From Rhodanobacter sp. L36 (lineage in GTDB: Bacteria; Pseudomonadota; Gammaproteobacteria; Xanthomonadales; Rhodanobacteraceae), in assembly GCF_009765755.1 (NCBI RefSeq), contig NZ_LMUV01000011.1, forward strand, positions 391,964 to 455,963: 64,000 nucleotides of DNA, written 5' to 3'. Below, piece by piece: positions 16,249 through 25,429 of the stretch. Position 1 is the stretch's first letter; each line of letters opens with the position of its first letter. A program made the position numbers and the translations under genes. A model generated the notes under the pieces. It did no database searches, was not told the origin of the DNA, and worked only from the letters and a program-made list of their open reading frames with translations.

Positions 16249-16728
16249 TCAATCGCGTCGCGCGGCTTCGATCGCGGCAACGTCGATCTTCGACATCGTC
16301 ATCATCGCTTCGAACACGCGTTTGGCGACGGCAGGATCCGGATCGGCGATGCCGGCAGTGAGGACGCGCGGGGTAATCTGCCAGGACAGGCCCCAGCGAT
16401 CCCTGCACCAGCCGCACTCGCTGGCTTGGCCGCCGTTGTCGATGATCGCGTTCCACAGGCGATCGGTTTCCGCCTGGTCGTCGGTTGCCACCTGAAACGA
16501 GAAGGCCTCATCGTGCTTGAACGCAGGGCCGCCGTTCAATCCGAGGCACGGAACGCCCATGACATTGAACTGGACCGTCAATACATCGCCCTTCTTGCCG
16601 GCGGGATAGTCACTCGGCGCGCGAAATACCGCACCCACGTTGCTGTCCGGAAACGTCTTGGCGTAGAACGTCGCGGCATCCAGCGCGGTGCCGTCATACC
16701 AAAGGCAGATCGTGTTCTTGCTGACCAT
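16249..16728 (-). CDS. PhnB-like VOC-fold protein
   Basis: A 159-residue protein of the PhnB/3-demethylubiquinone-methyltransferase-like VOC superfamily. It has the usual order: ICLWYDG...AATFYAKTFPDS, then LGLNGGPAFKHDEAFSFQV, GWCRDRWGLSWQITPRVL, and a C-terminal KRVFEAMMTMSKIDVAAIEAA helix. ATG 16728 has an AGGAGAAAT ribosome binding site. Enzymatic roles within this family are mostly unassigned; binding of a small ligand or metal is likely. Confidence 0.87.
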   Translation of the reverse strand: MVSKNTICLWYDGTALDAATFYAKTFPDSNVGAVFRAPSDYPAGKKGDVLTVQFNVMGVPCLGLNGGPAFKHDEAFSFQVATDDQAETDRLWNAIIDNGGQASECGWCRDRWGLSWQITPRVLTAGIADPDPAVAKRVFEAMMTMSKIDVAAIEAARRD

Positions 16729-16937
16729 GTGATTTCTCCTGATTCAAGGCAACGAGGGTGCCTTTCATGGTTACGACGAACGAGGGGCACGCAGATCGAC
16801 ATGGCCATGAGGACGCCACGACGTGTCGGGTCGGAGTGTGTCATCCGCGTCATGGCAATGGACGTTTGCTAGGATGCAGCGCCGGAGACTGCCGGGCGTT
16901 GCGGCGGCTATCGCCTTGTCCATGGCCTGGAGGCCTG

Positions 16938-17618
16938 ATGAAAATCTTGCGCACTCTTTCGATTCTCGGTCTGGCGTTCGCGGGCTTTTCCGCCTCGGCG
17001 CAAACCACCTTGCCTGCGGTGAAAGTGACGGCGCCGGCGTTCTCGACGCAACACGGGGGCTACCTGATCTCCGGTGACTTCCGGGTCGATCCGCGCATGC
17101 CTTCGGTCGTTTTTCCCGCTCAGGCACTGGTGCAGGACGATATTCTCAGCATCGAGCCGGTGCATCTGCAGGACGACGAATATCTGGTACTGCAGGAGTG
17201 CGCTTCGGCGGGTTGCCATGATGCGTCGCTGGTGCGCTTCTGGACTGCCACCAACATGGGTGGCGACGACACCGTGCGCAACCGGGTGCGCATTACTCAC
17301 GAGAACAAGTACTTCATCTTTCTGGCGCGCCTGCCGGAAATCTCTGGCAAGAGCTGCGGCATGACCACCTTCATCGGATACAAAGAGGTCGTGACCTGCG
17401 GGAGTCACTTCACCAGCTTCGAGCAGATCAGCCCGCCATTGACGCTGATCCCCACCGGCGACCTTTCGATGTACCAGAAGGACCCGCTACAGAAAGTCGC
17501 CATGAACGACCCGGTGAAAGTGGCCAAGGAGACGCACGAAGGCTCGACTTACGTGGTGACCTATGTGGGCGGCAGCGTGGTGCGTGTCCGTCGCATGCAT
17601 GGTGAAAAGGGCAACTAG
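16938..17618 (+). CDS. Secreted hypothetical protein
   Basis: A 226-residue protein with a Sec signal peptide (ILGLAFAGFSASAQ, cleavage near residue 22). The mature part has four cysteines, in LQECASAGCHD, KSCGM and VVTCGS, which could form two disulfides in the periplasm. The region ECASAGCHDASLVRFWTA is distinctive. ATG 16938 follows a GGAGG ribosome binding site, which decides against a longer upstream extension in the same frame. No family recognised. Confidence 0.68.
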   Translation: MKILRTLSILGLAFAGFSASAQTTLPAVKVTAPAFSTQHGGYLISGDFRVDPRMPSVVFPAQALVQDDILSIEPVHLQDDEYLVLQECASAGCHDASLVRFWTATNMGGDDTVRNRVRITHENKYFIFLARLPEISGKSCGMTTFIGYKEVVTCGSHFTSFEQISPPLTLIPTGDLSMYQKDPLQKVAMNDPVKVAKETHEGSTYVVTYVGGSVVRVRRMHGEKGN

Positions 17619-17823
17619 CGACATCCGCCGCCGCTGGCGTTTCGCCGCACGGATTCGATGCATTTCATGGTCGCAACCACTGTTTCTCAAATCGATCAGC
17701 TCGGAAAACTTCTTCATCAGTAGTGGTCCCGACTCTTTGATTTTCCGTCTACGCCTGACGAAATAAACTCATCTGCGAACGGCCTTTGATGCCCATGTCC
17801 ATGCCGTGTCGCGAGGAAATGTC

Positions 17824-19362
17824 TTGATCCATGACATCGTGATTGCCGGCGCCGGTCCGGTCGGATTGTTTCTGGCCTGCGAACTGCGCCTCGCCGAAAT
17901 TCCGGTGCTGGTGCTGGAACAGGCCGAGGATCCGCACACGCCTCTGAAGGGACTTCCGTTCGGCATGCGCGGCCTTTGGGCGTCAACCATCGAGGCTTTC
18001 GAGCGGCGCGGATTGCTTGACGACATCGCGTTGCCGCAGCCGGTAAAAGTCGGCTGGGGCAGCGGCGCTTCGGCGTCCACGTCGGAAGCGAAACCGCGCC
18101 GGTCGGCGGGGCATTTCGCGGGTATCCCATTCGACGACGACCATATCGATACCTCGAAATGGTTGTATCGCCTGCCGGGCTCGTCCGTCACTTCGATGGT
18201 CACGGATATGGCGCATCTCGAATCCGCGCTTGCTACCCGTGCCATCGCGATGGGTGTGGAGATCAGGCGCGGCGTCGGTGTCGAAAACTTCGCTGCATCG
18301 GATGACGGCGTGACGATTCACGCCGGTGGCGAAACCTTGCACGCGCGCTGGCTCGTCGGTTGCGATGGCGGGCGCAGCACCGTGCGCAAGCTGGGCGGCT
18401 TCGAGTTCGTCGGCACCGATGCAGAGTTCACCGGTTACTCGTTCCAAGCCACGATCGCCGATGCCGAAAAGCTGAAGCCAGGCCGCAACTACACGCCGAC
18501 CGGCATGTATGCGCAGACGCAACCCGGCGCCATCGCGATGGTCGATTTCGATGGCGGCGCTTTTCATCGAACCCAACCGGTTACGCGCGAGCACGTGCAA
18601 AAGGTGCTGCGGCATGTCGCCGGCGTCGACGTCACCCTGACGTCGCTCGAACTCGTCACCACCTGGACGGATCGTGCGTATCAGGCGACGACCTATCGCA
18701 ATGGACGCGTATTGCTCGCAGGCGATGCGGCGCATATCCATTCGCCGCTGGGCGGGCAGGGCCTCAGCCTCGGCTTTGGCGACGCGATGAATCTCGGATG
18801 GAAGCTTGTTGCTACCCTTCGTGGCCACGCGCCGGCCGGCCTGCTCGACACCTACGCGAGCGAGCGGCATCCGGTTGGCGCGCGGGTGCTCGACTGGTCA
18901 CGCGCGCAGGTCGTGTTGATGCGGCCGAGTCCACACTCACGCGCACTCGAATCCATCATTCGCGACCTCATCGACACGCGTGACGGCGCTACCTATTTCG
19001 CCGAGCGCCTGTGGGGTGTTTCCATTGGTTACGATCTCGGTGGCAGTCATCCATTGGCAGGTCGCAGCGCGCCGAATTTCGAGTGGGCCGACGGAACAAA
19101 GCTCGGCGAACTGCTCGCCAGCGGCAAAGGATTGCTGCTGGATTTCAATGCCGATGCGCCGCTTCGATCGCTCGCCAACCGATGGCATGACCGCATCGCC
19201 TATGTCGCCGGCGACGTCAAGAATCGGCTGGGTTTGAGCGCGGTGCTGGTGCGACCTGACGGCGTGGTTGCGTGGGCCAGTGAGGCCGCGCCCGATCAAG
19301 AAGCGGCGGCGGAGGCTGCCTCTCGATGGTTCGGCGATCCCGAGGCAGTGCTCCAGGAATAA
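17824..19362 (+). CDS. FAD-dependent aromatic monooxygenase (PheA/TfdB-type)
   Basis: About 512 residues: FAD motif GAGPVGLFLACEL near the N-terminus, the second FAD motif GCDGGRSTVR near residue 180, and LLAGDAAHIHSPLGGQGLSLGFGDAMNLGWKL in the middle. A thioredoxin-like C-terminal domain follows (GKGLLLDFNADAPL...AVLVRPDGVVAW). These are class A flavoprotein hydroxylases acting on phenols or polyketide-like compounds with NAD(P)H. I prefer the TTG at 17824 because GAGGAAA sits 5-8 bases upstream; a GTG at 17806 is the alternative. Substrate cannot be deduced; no partner catabolic genes adjoin it. Confidence 0.87.
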   Translation: MIHDIVIAGAGPVGLFLACELRLAEIPVLVLEQAEDPHTPLKGLPFGMRGLWASTIEAFERRGLLDDIALPQPVKVGWGSGASASTSEAKPRRSAGHFAGIPFDDDHIDTSKWLYRLPGSSVTSMVTDMAHLESALATRAIAMGVEIRRGVGVENFAASDDGVTIHAGGETLHARWLVGCDGGRSTVRKLGGFEFVGTDAEFTGYSFQATIADAEKLKPGRNYTPTGMYAQTQPGAIAMVDFDGGAFHRTQPVTREHVQKVLRHVAGVDVTLTSLELVTTWTDRAYQATTYRNGRVLLAGDAAHIHSPLGGQGLSLGFGDAMNLGWKLVATLRGHAPAGLLDTYASERHPVGARVLDWSRAQVVLMRPSPHSRALESIIRDLIDTRDGATYFAERLWGVSIGYDLGGSHPLAGRSAPNFEWADGTKLGELLASGKGLLLDFNADAPLRSLANRWHDRIAYVAGDVKNRLGLSAVLVRPDGVVAWASEAAPDQEAAAEAASRWFGDPEAVLQE

Positions 19363-19461
19363 AGGTCAACGATGGATATCCGCTCGCTCGTCTGCGTCGA
19401 TCGTTGATCACGAATCGCGCTTCGATTCGTACTCCCGCGAGAACTGAACGCAGCCAGGTTT

Positions 19462-20442
19462 CTATCCTTGAAGCCGCGCGCCCGTCTGCACCTCACTCAA
19501 CGCCCAGAGTTTTTCCGCGGCAACAGGATCGATGGCATAGGGCCGCACACCGGCGGCGTGCAATGTGTCTTGCGGACCGGCGGCTGTTTCCGTGACGACC
19601 GGTGCGATATCGCAGTCTTCGAGATAAATGGCGCCGCGGCCATCGAGTTGTCTACTGGTGGCTGCCCATACGCTGGTGGCCGCGCCTTGCTGGGGACTCT
19701 TCATGCCGCGTGCGATGTCGACGACGGGCTGGTCGTTTTCATCCAGTGCGTCGAAGCCGCGCAGCTCTTCGTTGGTGAGATGGCGCACGAGCGGGGTCAC
19801 GATGGCGCCCGGGTGAACCGCGAAAGCGCGAATGCCGTCGGCCTTGCCGCGCACATCGACACCGACAGCGAGCAACGACGTGGCTGTTTTGCTCTGGCCG
19901 TAAGCGATCCAGCGATCGTAGTCGCGCTTGTGGAAATGCGGATCGTCGACATCGACGGCGGCGTAGCGATGACCGCGCGAGGAAAGCGCCACCACGCGCG
20001 CGCCGTTCGCACGCAGTAGAGCTGGCCAGAGTCGCACCGCAAGTTGGAAATGGCCGAGATGATTGGTGGCGAACTGACGCTCGTAACCGCGAGCGTCGCG
20101 CTCGAGTGGACAAGCCATGACGCCGGCGTTGTTGATCAGGATGTGCAGCGCTCGATTGCGCGCAAGCACTTGTTCGGCGAACGCGTCGATGGACGCCGGA
20201 GCGGCGAGATCCATCGGCAGGATCTCGGCATCAATCCCGGCCAGCGCATCGCGCGCCTTGCCCGCATCACGCGCAGGCACGATGACATGCGCACCGGCGC
20301 CCCGAAGTGCGCGCACGGTTTCGACGCCGATGCCCGAATAGCCACCGGTGACAATCGCCAGCTTGCCGGTGAGATCGACACCGGCGATGACATCGGCGGC
20401 GGTGGTAGCGGGGCCGAAGCCCGAAGGAAGAGGGGTTTGCAT
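19462..20442 (-). CDS. Short-chain dehydrogenase/reductase
   Basis: A 326-residue SDR of the retinol-dehydrogenase-like group: TGGYSGIG cofactor motif (~residues 33-40), NNAGVM, SSRGH and YGQSKTA (YxxxK). The position after the second strand has PARD, compatible with NADP(H). Start ATG 20442 is supported by CAGGAGT. It is divergent from an AraC regulator at 20556 with 113 bases between them, and is the likely target of that regulator. Confidence 0.87.
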   Translation of the reverse strand: MQTPLPSGFGPATTAADVIAGVDLTGKLAIVTGGYSGIGVETVRALRGAGAHVIVPARDAGKARDALAGIDAEILPMDLAAPASIDAFAEQVLARNRALHILINNAGVMACPLERDARGYERQFATNHLGHFQLAVRLWPALLRANGARVVALSSRGHRYAAVDVDDPHFHKRDYDRWIAYGQSKTATSLLAVGVDVRGKADGIRAFAVHPGAIVTPLVRHLTNEELRGFDALDENDQPVVDIARGMKSPQQGAATSVWAATSRQLDGRGAIYLEDCDIAPVVTETAAGPQDTLHAAGVRPYAIDPVAAEKLWALSEVQTGARLQG

Positions 20443-20555
20443 GGTGGACTCCTGCTGGATCGATGGTCGCGTTGATTTGCTGGCCACCACGATAGTCGCC
20501 ATGTCGCGGACGATGAATGCTTGAAAATCCCGGATGCATGCGTGATCGTACTTAA

Positions 20556-21473
20556 ATGACCAGCGACTCCATCACCGATGTACTCCGCCTCGCCGACGCG
20601 CAATCCGTGGTGTCGGGCGGTTTCACGGCGGGCGGCGCGTGGGCCGTGCAATTTGCACCACCGGACAAGCTGAAGTTTTTTGCCAATGTGCGCGGTGGCT
20701 GCTGGTTGCGCCTGGACGACGAAGCCGAGGCCACGCACATCGAGTCCGGCGACGTTGTGCTGCTCGCGGTGGAGTGCGGCTTCGTCATGGGCAGCGATTT
20801 GACGGCGACGCCCCGACTTGCGCATGACGTTTTCGCCGGGCGCAGCACGAATATCGTTGCAGTGAACGAGGGCGACGAGGTGCTGCAGATCGGCGGCCAC
20901 GTTCGCCTGCATCGCGCGTACGCGCCGATGATGTCGGCTGCGTTGCCGCGACTGATCCACGTGCGTGCATCGTCACCGCAGGCTGCGCCGATACGCTGGC
21001 TGCTTGATCGCATGACCGAGGAATGTGCAGTGGATCTGCCCGGCTCAGGCGCAGCCAAGACGCAGCTCGCGCACTTGTTGTTCGTGCACATTTTACGCGC
21101 GTACCTCGCTTCGGGCGACGTGATGCCGGCCGGCTGGTTGCGCGCCGCAGCGGATGCACGACTCGCGCCGGTGTTGCGCATGATTCATGCAGAGCCGGGT
21201 CGCGCCTGGCGGCTGGATGATCTGGCACGCGCGGCGGCGATGTCGCGCACGATCTTCGCCGCACACTTCAAATCACATGCCGGCGTGGCGCCGCTCACGT
21301 ATGTGGCCGAATGGCGCATGCGGCTGGCGCAGGATGCGCTGCGTCGCGACAGCGTGCCGGTGGCGGTGCTCGCGCGTGATCTTGGCTACAGCTCGGAAAG
21401 CGCTTTCAGCCATGCGTTCAAGCGCGTCGTCGGCGTGTCGCCCAGTCGTTATGCAGGTTCACTTTTGCATTGA
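20556..21473 (+). CDS. AraC family transcriptional regulator
   Basis: A 305-residue regulator with an N-terminal cupin-like sensor domain (AraC_binding/cupin_6 type; residues ~1-190) and a C-terminal double HTH (LDDLARAAAMSRTIFAAHFK, then VAVLARDLGYSSESAFSHAFKRVVGVSPSRY). It is divergent from the SDR gene ending at 19462, a common arrangement in which the AraC protein activates the dehydrogenase in response to its substrate or product. Confidence 0.88.
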   Translation: MTSDSITDVLRLADAQSVVSGGFTAGGAWAVQFAPPDKLKFFANVRGGCWLRLDDEAEATHIESGDVVLLAVECGFVMGSDLTATPRLAHDVFAGRSTNIVAVNEGDEVLQIGGHVRLHRAYAPMMSAALPRLIHVRASSPQAAPIRWLLDRMTEECAVDLPGSGAAKTQLAHLLFVHILRAYLASGDVMPAGWLRAAADARLAPVLRMIHAEPGRAWRLDDLARAAAMSRTIFAAHFKSHAGVAPLTYVAEWRMRLAQDALRRDSVPVAVLARDLGYSSESAFSHAFKRVVGVSPSRYAGSLLH

Positions 21474-21507
21474 GGGCGATGCAATTTCGTGCCCAACGCC
21501 GGACCGT

Positions 21508-22950
21508 TCAACCCAGGGTGGGTTGCGCCGACGGTTGCGCTGGCTGCAACGCGGGCTGCTCCGCCTGCGCAGGCTGCACTGCTTTCTGCGCGATGACTTG
21601 TTCCCACGCCTGACTGCTTTGCGCCACGGGTGTCTGCACGGCCTGCACGGTATCCACCTGGGTGATTTGTTTCAGCGGTGAATGCAACTCGCCCTGCACG
21701 GCGAACGTTTTCACTGCATCGTTGCCCAACGCGACGTGGTGGATTTCGTGCATGTCATCGCGTCTCGCCGCGACGACAAGCGCGGCGGCCAGGTTGTCGC
21801 TGCGTTGATCCGGCGTGCGTCCATGCTGCGCGTCCAGCACGTGGACACCTTGGCGAGCCTGCTGAAAAAGTGCGTGGTCGGGATGGGCTGCATCGTCGAG
21901 TCGCACGGTGGCAGCCGGTTCGCTGGCGGAGGTCACCGGCGCGTAAGTGTGGGTGCTGATCGTGTGCCGAAACTGCGCGTGCGTTGGCGGATGGGTACTG
22001 TTATCCACGTAAGGCATGGGATGCGTGTTCGCCCCCAAGTCGATGCCGTTTTCGGCCATGATCCGCGGGCTCAGATGAAGCTGCGCGAGATTGACGTCCA
22101 TCTCGTGCCCGGCAGGCGCGGCATGTCCGGGTTGCGGATGAGTCGGCGGGTTGTAGCTGCGCTCGTAGTTGCTGGCGAGGCCTACCGCGTAGGAGCCGTA
22201 ATAGTTGGCGTAACTGGAATTGCCATTGTGCCCGAGGCTGGCGCCACGATCGAAATAATTCTGGCCCATGCCTTCGATGTTGTGCGGCGTGGCAGCCATG
22301 GTCATGTCCGCATTGAGCGTGAGGTTCGGCCTGACTGCATAGGTCGGCGGAAAGTGCGAACGATCCACGTCGATGAAATCGCCCATGCGTCCCGGACTGC
22401 GCGCATAAATCTCAGCCAGGCCCGGCGCGGCCTGATGATGATCCGTTGCATCCTTTTGCGCGGCGCTGACGATGGCATTCCAGCCGGAAATTTCGGCGCC
22501 TGCCTCGTCACGCCGATTGGCGGCGATCATCGCGCCGATGGGGGCGGTGTAGTCATGCCGATGCGCGGGTGATTGGGCAATGGCTTGCAGGTCGGTTGCA
22601 AACGTCTCCTGCGCCGTGGCGGCCGTGGCGGCATTGAAGCCATGCTGCAATTCGTGGCCCAGCACGAAGGTCGGTTCACCGATGTTGAACGCGCCGCTGG
22701 CTGGCGAATTCAACATTGCCAGCGGAAGACGCATCTCGTGCGCGGCGGCGTTGTATTCGCCACCGGCATGGGGGTTGTTCAACGGCACGATGTGCTGCAA
22801 GTGGCCTTGGGCGACCGCGTTGTTCACTTCATCGGTCAACGCGGGCGATGCGTCGAAGGTGGCCTGAAGATTTTTCAGTTGCTCTGCAGTGACGCCCGGC
22901 TGGGTGCCGAAGGCCGTCACGATGGCTTGCGCTTGCGTGCTCAGCGGCAT
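21508..22950 (-). CDS. Predicted X-T4SS effector (X-Tfe) with HExxH metalloprotease-like domain and XVIPCD tail
   Basis: A 480-residue protein in three parts. Residues ~1-170 contain an HELQH zinc-protease motif (residues 99-103), followed by DEAGAE (148-153), whose acidic residues could give the third metal ligand. The middle (~170-345) is low in hydrophobics and rich in His, Asn and Pro. From ~349 the C-terminus matches the XVIPCD of Xanthomonadales type IV secretion effectors: LDDAAHPDHALFQQARQGV, then RSDNLAAALVVAARRDDM and a Gln-rich tail. XVIPCD proteins are delivered into competing bacteria through the X-T4SS. ATG 22950 has a strong AAGGAGA site 11 bases after the lipoprotein gene stop. 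No secretion machinery genes are in this window. Confidence 0.85.
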   Translation of the reverse strand: MPLSTQAQAIVTAFGTQPGVTAEQLKNLQATFDASPALTDEVNNAVAQGHLQHIVPLNNPHAGGEYNAAAHEMRLPLAMLNSPASGAFNIGEPTFVLGHELQHGFNAATAATAQETFATDLQAIAQSPAHRHDYTAPIGAMIAANRRDEAGAEISGWNAIVSAAQKDATDHHQAAPGLAEIYARSPGRMGDFIDVDRSHFPPTYAVRPNLTLNADMTMAATPHNIEGMGQNYFDRGASLGHNGNSSYANYYGSYAVGLASNYERSYNPPTHPQPGHAAPAGHEMDVNLAQLHLSPRIMAENGIDLGANTHPMPYVDNSTHPPTHAQFRHTISTHTYAPVTSASEPAATVRLDDAAHPDHALFQQARQGVHVLDAQHGRTPDQRSDNLAAALVVAARRDDMHEIHHVALGNDAVKTFAVQGELHSPLKQITQVDTVQAVQTPVAQSSQAWEQVIAQKAVQPAQAEQPALQPAQPSAQPTLG

Positions 22951-22961
22951 GGCTGATCTCC

Positions 22962-23642
22962 TTAGCGCAGCAGAACGCGGCGGACGCAATTCGGGCCGAT
23001 CGGTTCGCCGGTATCGCTATGCGAAACGAACGGATACACCTCCACCCGCATGCCGACTCGTTCGAAATAGTCGAACAGCCAGCGATCGTGTTCACCGCGC
23101 ATCGAATGGCGGGCGAAACCCATATGTTCGAGCGCGCCGGTGACGTGCGCGAAATCCGGATCGCAGATGTCCTTGCTCGACGCGTCCTTGCCCGGCAAGG
23201 GATCGAAGCTCAGGCTCACTTCCGGATGGCCCGAGCTGGGAATCTGCCGCTCGACGCTGAATGCCCATTCGCCCGAAAGTGCCTGCCCGTAACCGTAATG
23301 CTCGGGCGTCTCGATGTTGATCGGCACGCCGATGGTCTGCTGCAGACGATCCGGCGTGACGTCCTGCACCACGTTGGTCGTGCGGATCAATTCAACGAAC
23401 CGATCCAATGCCTGTTTCGCGGTGAGCGACGAATGCGTTGCGGGAGAGGCGTTGCTCGTTGTCGGCGTGGTCATCGCAAGATGCTCTTTGGCGGATTGGG
23501 TGTGTGAATCCATCACGGCCGATACTGGCCGACATGCGCCAAGAAGAATGAGCGTCATGGCGATGGAAACGTTGCCGATGCGTTTGCGTGGAGTGCAAGT
23601 GGTTCGATGTTTCGATGCGTGCTTCATTCGCCAATGCAGCAT
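22962..23642 (-). CDS. Candidate X-Tfi immunity lipoprotein
   Basis: A 226-residue protein with a long basic N-terminus, a hydrophobic core and a lipobox-like LLGAC (Cys37), so it is predicted to be a lipoprotein facing the periplasm. The mature domain opens with LTAKQALDRFVELIRTT...VTPDRL, which resembles the start of Xanthomonadales X-T4SS immunity proteins. It immediately precedes the effector gene (11 bases), the usual immunity-effector order. An AAGGAGATCGAC site precedes ATG 23642. Its location suggests that it neutralises the effector in the periplasm. Naming as immunity protein is inference from position and pattern. Confidence 0.75.
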   Translation of the reverse strand: MLHWRMKHASKHRTTCTPRKRIGNVSIAMTLILLGACRPVSAVMDSHTQSAKEHLAMTTPTTSNASPATHSSLTAKQALDRFVELIRTTNVVQDVTPDRLQQTIGVPINIETPEHYGYGQALSGEWAFSVERQIPSSGHPEVSLSFDPLPGKDASSKDICDPDFAHVTGALEHMGFARHSMRGEHDRWLFDYFERVGMRVEVYPFVSHSDTGEPIGPNCVRRVLLR

Positions 23643-23801
23643 GTCGATCTCCTTTCGCGAGAAATGCCAGCGGGCGGACGACCGAAGGTAGTCGACGCAC
23701 ACATCCGGTGGCAAGGATTGTCTGCCGGCGCAAATGCGGGAGCTACCGAAACGAGGCGTAACAGACAAAAAGGAATATTTCGCGCCAGTCATGCCGTCGG
23801 C

Positions 23802-24764
23802 TCAGTCGTCGGAAAGCCAGCCTTTCGATTTGAACCACAGCAGCGGAATGATGATGCTGAGCGCGATGGTGGCAAGCGCGAGCGGATAGCCCCAAGGCCA
23901 CGAAAGCTCCGGCATGTATTTGAAGTTCATTCCCCAGATGCCTGCGAGAACGACCGGCGGAATCGTGGCGACCGAGGCGACGGTCAGCAGCTTCATCACT
24001 TCGTTCTGGTCGGTGTTGATGAAGCCGAGGATGGCGTCGAGGAGGAACGCCAGTTTGTCGGTGAGCTGTTCGTCGAACTGGTCGAGCATGCCCAGATCGT
24101 GCTGGATCATCTTCAGGCGTACGTGTTCGTCTTCGGGCAACCAGCTTGGATGGTGGTCGCAGACAGTGAAGATCAAACGGCGAAAGCCGAGCAGCGACGA
24201 TCTCGTGCGCGCAAGCCGCGCCTCCAGTTGTCCCACGTGAAGCATGAGTTCGCGCAGGGCCTTCGTGCGAAGGCGATGCGTGACGAAAACCTCATCCGAC
24301 AAATGGACCAGATCGGCGGCGATGTCTTCCATGCTTTCGGCCATGCGGTCGGTGATGACTTCTCCGATCGTGGCGAAGATGTCGCAACTGCCTGGTGCTT
24401 GTTCGCAACCGTCCAGTTGCTCGCTGACCCGCGCGACCGTCTTCGACGCGTGGTAGTGAAGTGTCACCAGTATTTTTCGTGCCAGCACGATTCCCAGCGG
24501 AGAGCTCGGCGCATCGTCCTTGACGTCGATGTACACCGGCATGTGCAGATAGACGGCGCCATTGCGTTTGCGATTTCGGCTGGATACGCCGATGCCACTG
24601 ATCTGTTCGCGCGTCGGCATCTTCAGGCCGGTCGCGTATTCGACTGTGGCCACTTCATCGGCAGATGGATCACGCAGGTCGAACCACGCCGTGTGATCCG
24701 GGATGGTTTGCCCTTTTTGCCAGGACGCGAGCTGCTTGTTCTCCGGGTCGTAGAAGGTCAGCAA
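23802..24764 (-). CDS. CorA-family Mg2+/divalent cation transporter
   Basis: About 320 residues: a long cytoplasmic N-terminal domain and two C-terminal membrane helices. The first helix ends in the signature GMN (IWGMNFKYMPEL, ~residue 285), and the second is PLALATIALSIIIPLLWF. This is the CorA pentameric channel layout. I prefer a TTG start at 24764 because AAGGAG lies six bases upstream; a GTG at 24791 would extend it by nine residues with no such site. The loop after GMN keeps the expected MPEL form, so transport activity is plausible. Confidence 0.88.
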   Translation of the reverse strand: MLTFYDPENKQLASWQKGQTIPDHTAWFDLRDPSADEVATVEYATGLKMPTREQISGIGVSSRNRKRNGAVYLHMPVYIDVKDDAPSSPLGIVLARKILVTLHYHASKTVARVSEQLDGCEQAPGSCDIFATIGEVITDRMAESMEDIAADLVHLSDEVFVTHRLRTKALRELMLHVGQLEARLARTRSSLLGFRRLIFTVCDHHPSWLPEDEHVRLKMIQHDLGMLDQFDEQLTDKLAFLLDAILGFINTDQNEVMKLLTVASVATIPPVVLAGIWGMNFKYMPELSWPWGYPLALATIALSIIIPLLWFKSKGWLSDD

Positions 24765-24955
24765 GTGGTTCTCCTTGGGAGGGATGAACACGCATCATCC
24801 ATCGTGTCTTTTACCAAAGGCGTGGTGGATGACTGCGTGAACGCGCGCCTGAGAATGTCATGGCATCGCAGCGAGTGCATCCATGGTTTCACCGATTGAT
24901 CAACCGTGCCGGGATACGTTTGCGTCGTATCTGCCTGATCCGTCGGAGAGCCGTC

Positions 24956-25393
24956 ATGAGCCGTTACATATCCGCCACCGATCTCGGCATTCATGTGAAA
25001 AAGAATGACGAGGAAAGTCTGTTCAAGTGGTTGCTGGCAAGCTTTCTGTTCGGCAAGCGCATAAGCCAGAAAATCGCCGCGCAGACCTGGCGGGTGCTGG
25101 TGGAGACACATGGGCGCGACACGCCGCGCAAGCTGTGCAACTGCACCCATGCCGAGCTGGTGAAAATGCTGGGTGAAGGCGGCTATGCGCGCTACGACGA
25201 ATCCACTGCCGACCGCCTGGCGCTGTTATGAAAGAACTTGATCGCCGAGTACCACGGTCGCGTGCTCTACATCGCGGACGCTGCGGAGAGTCGCGCCGAA
25301 TTTGAACGTCGGCTGCTTGCGTTCAAGGGATTCGGTCCGGTGACCTTGCGCATCTTCATGCGCGAAGCACAGCCGGTGCTGTTTCCGAAATGA
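24956..25393 (+). pseudogene. Conserved DNA-repair-like gene interrupted by an in-frame TGA
   Basis: A single frame from ATG 24956 to TGA 25391 would encode 145 residues, but a TGA at 25229-25231 splits it after residue 91. Downstream codons continue in the same frame with coding character (KNLIAEYHGRVLYIADAAES, then FKGFGPVTLRIFMREAQPV). The end resembles a helix-hairpin-helix as found in DNA glycosylases or endonucleases. The N-terminal part (SLFKWLLASFLFGKRISQKI) looks conserved too. The gene is therefore either recently inactivated, mis-sequenced, or read through. No precise family name is certain. Confidence 0.65.
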
Positions 25394-25429
25394 CAAACTG
25401 GCGTTCGCGCCTTCGCCAACAGAAGCGCG

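Noticed and set aside
25229..25231. Selenocysteine codon
   Set aside because: No selenocysteine machinery or SECIS-like hairpin was seen in this window, so a nonsense mutation or sequence error is simpler.
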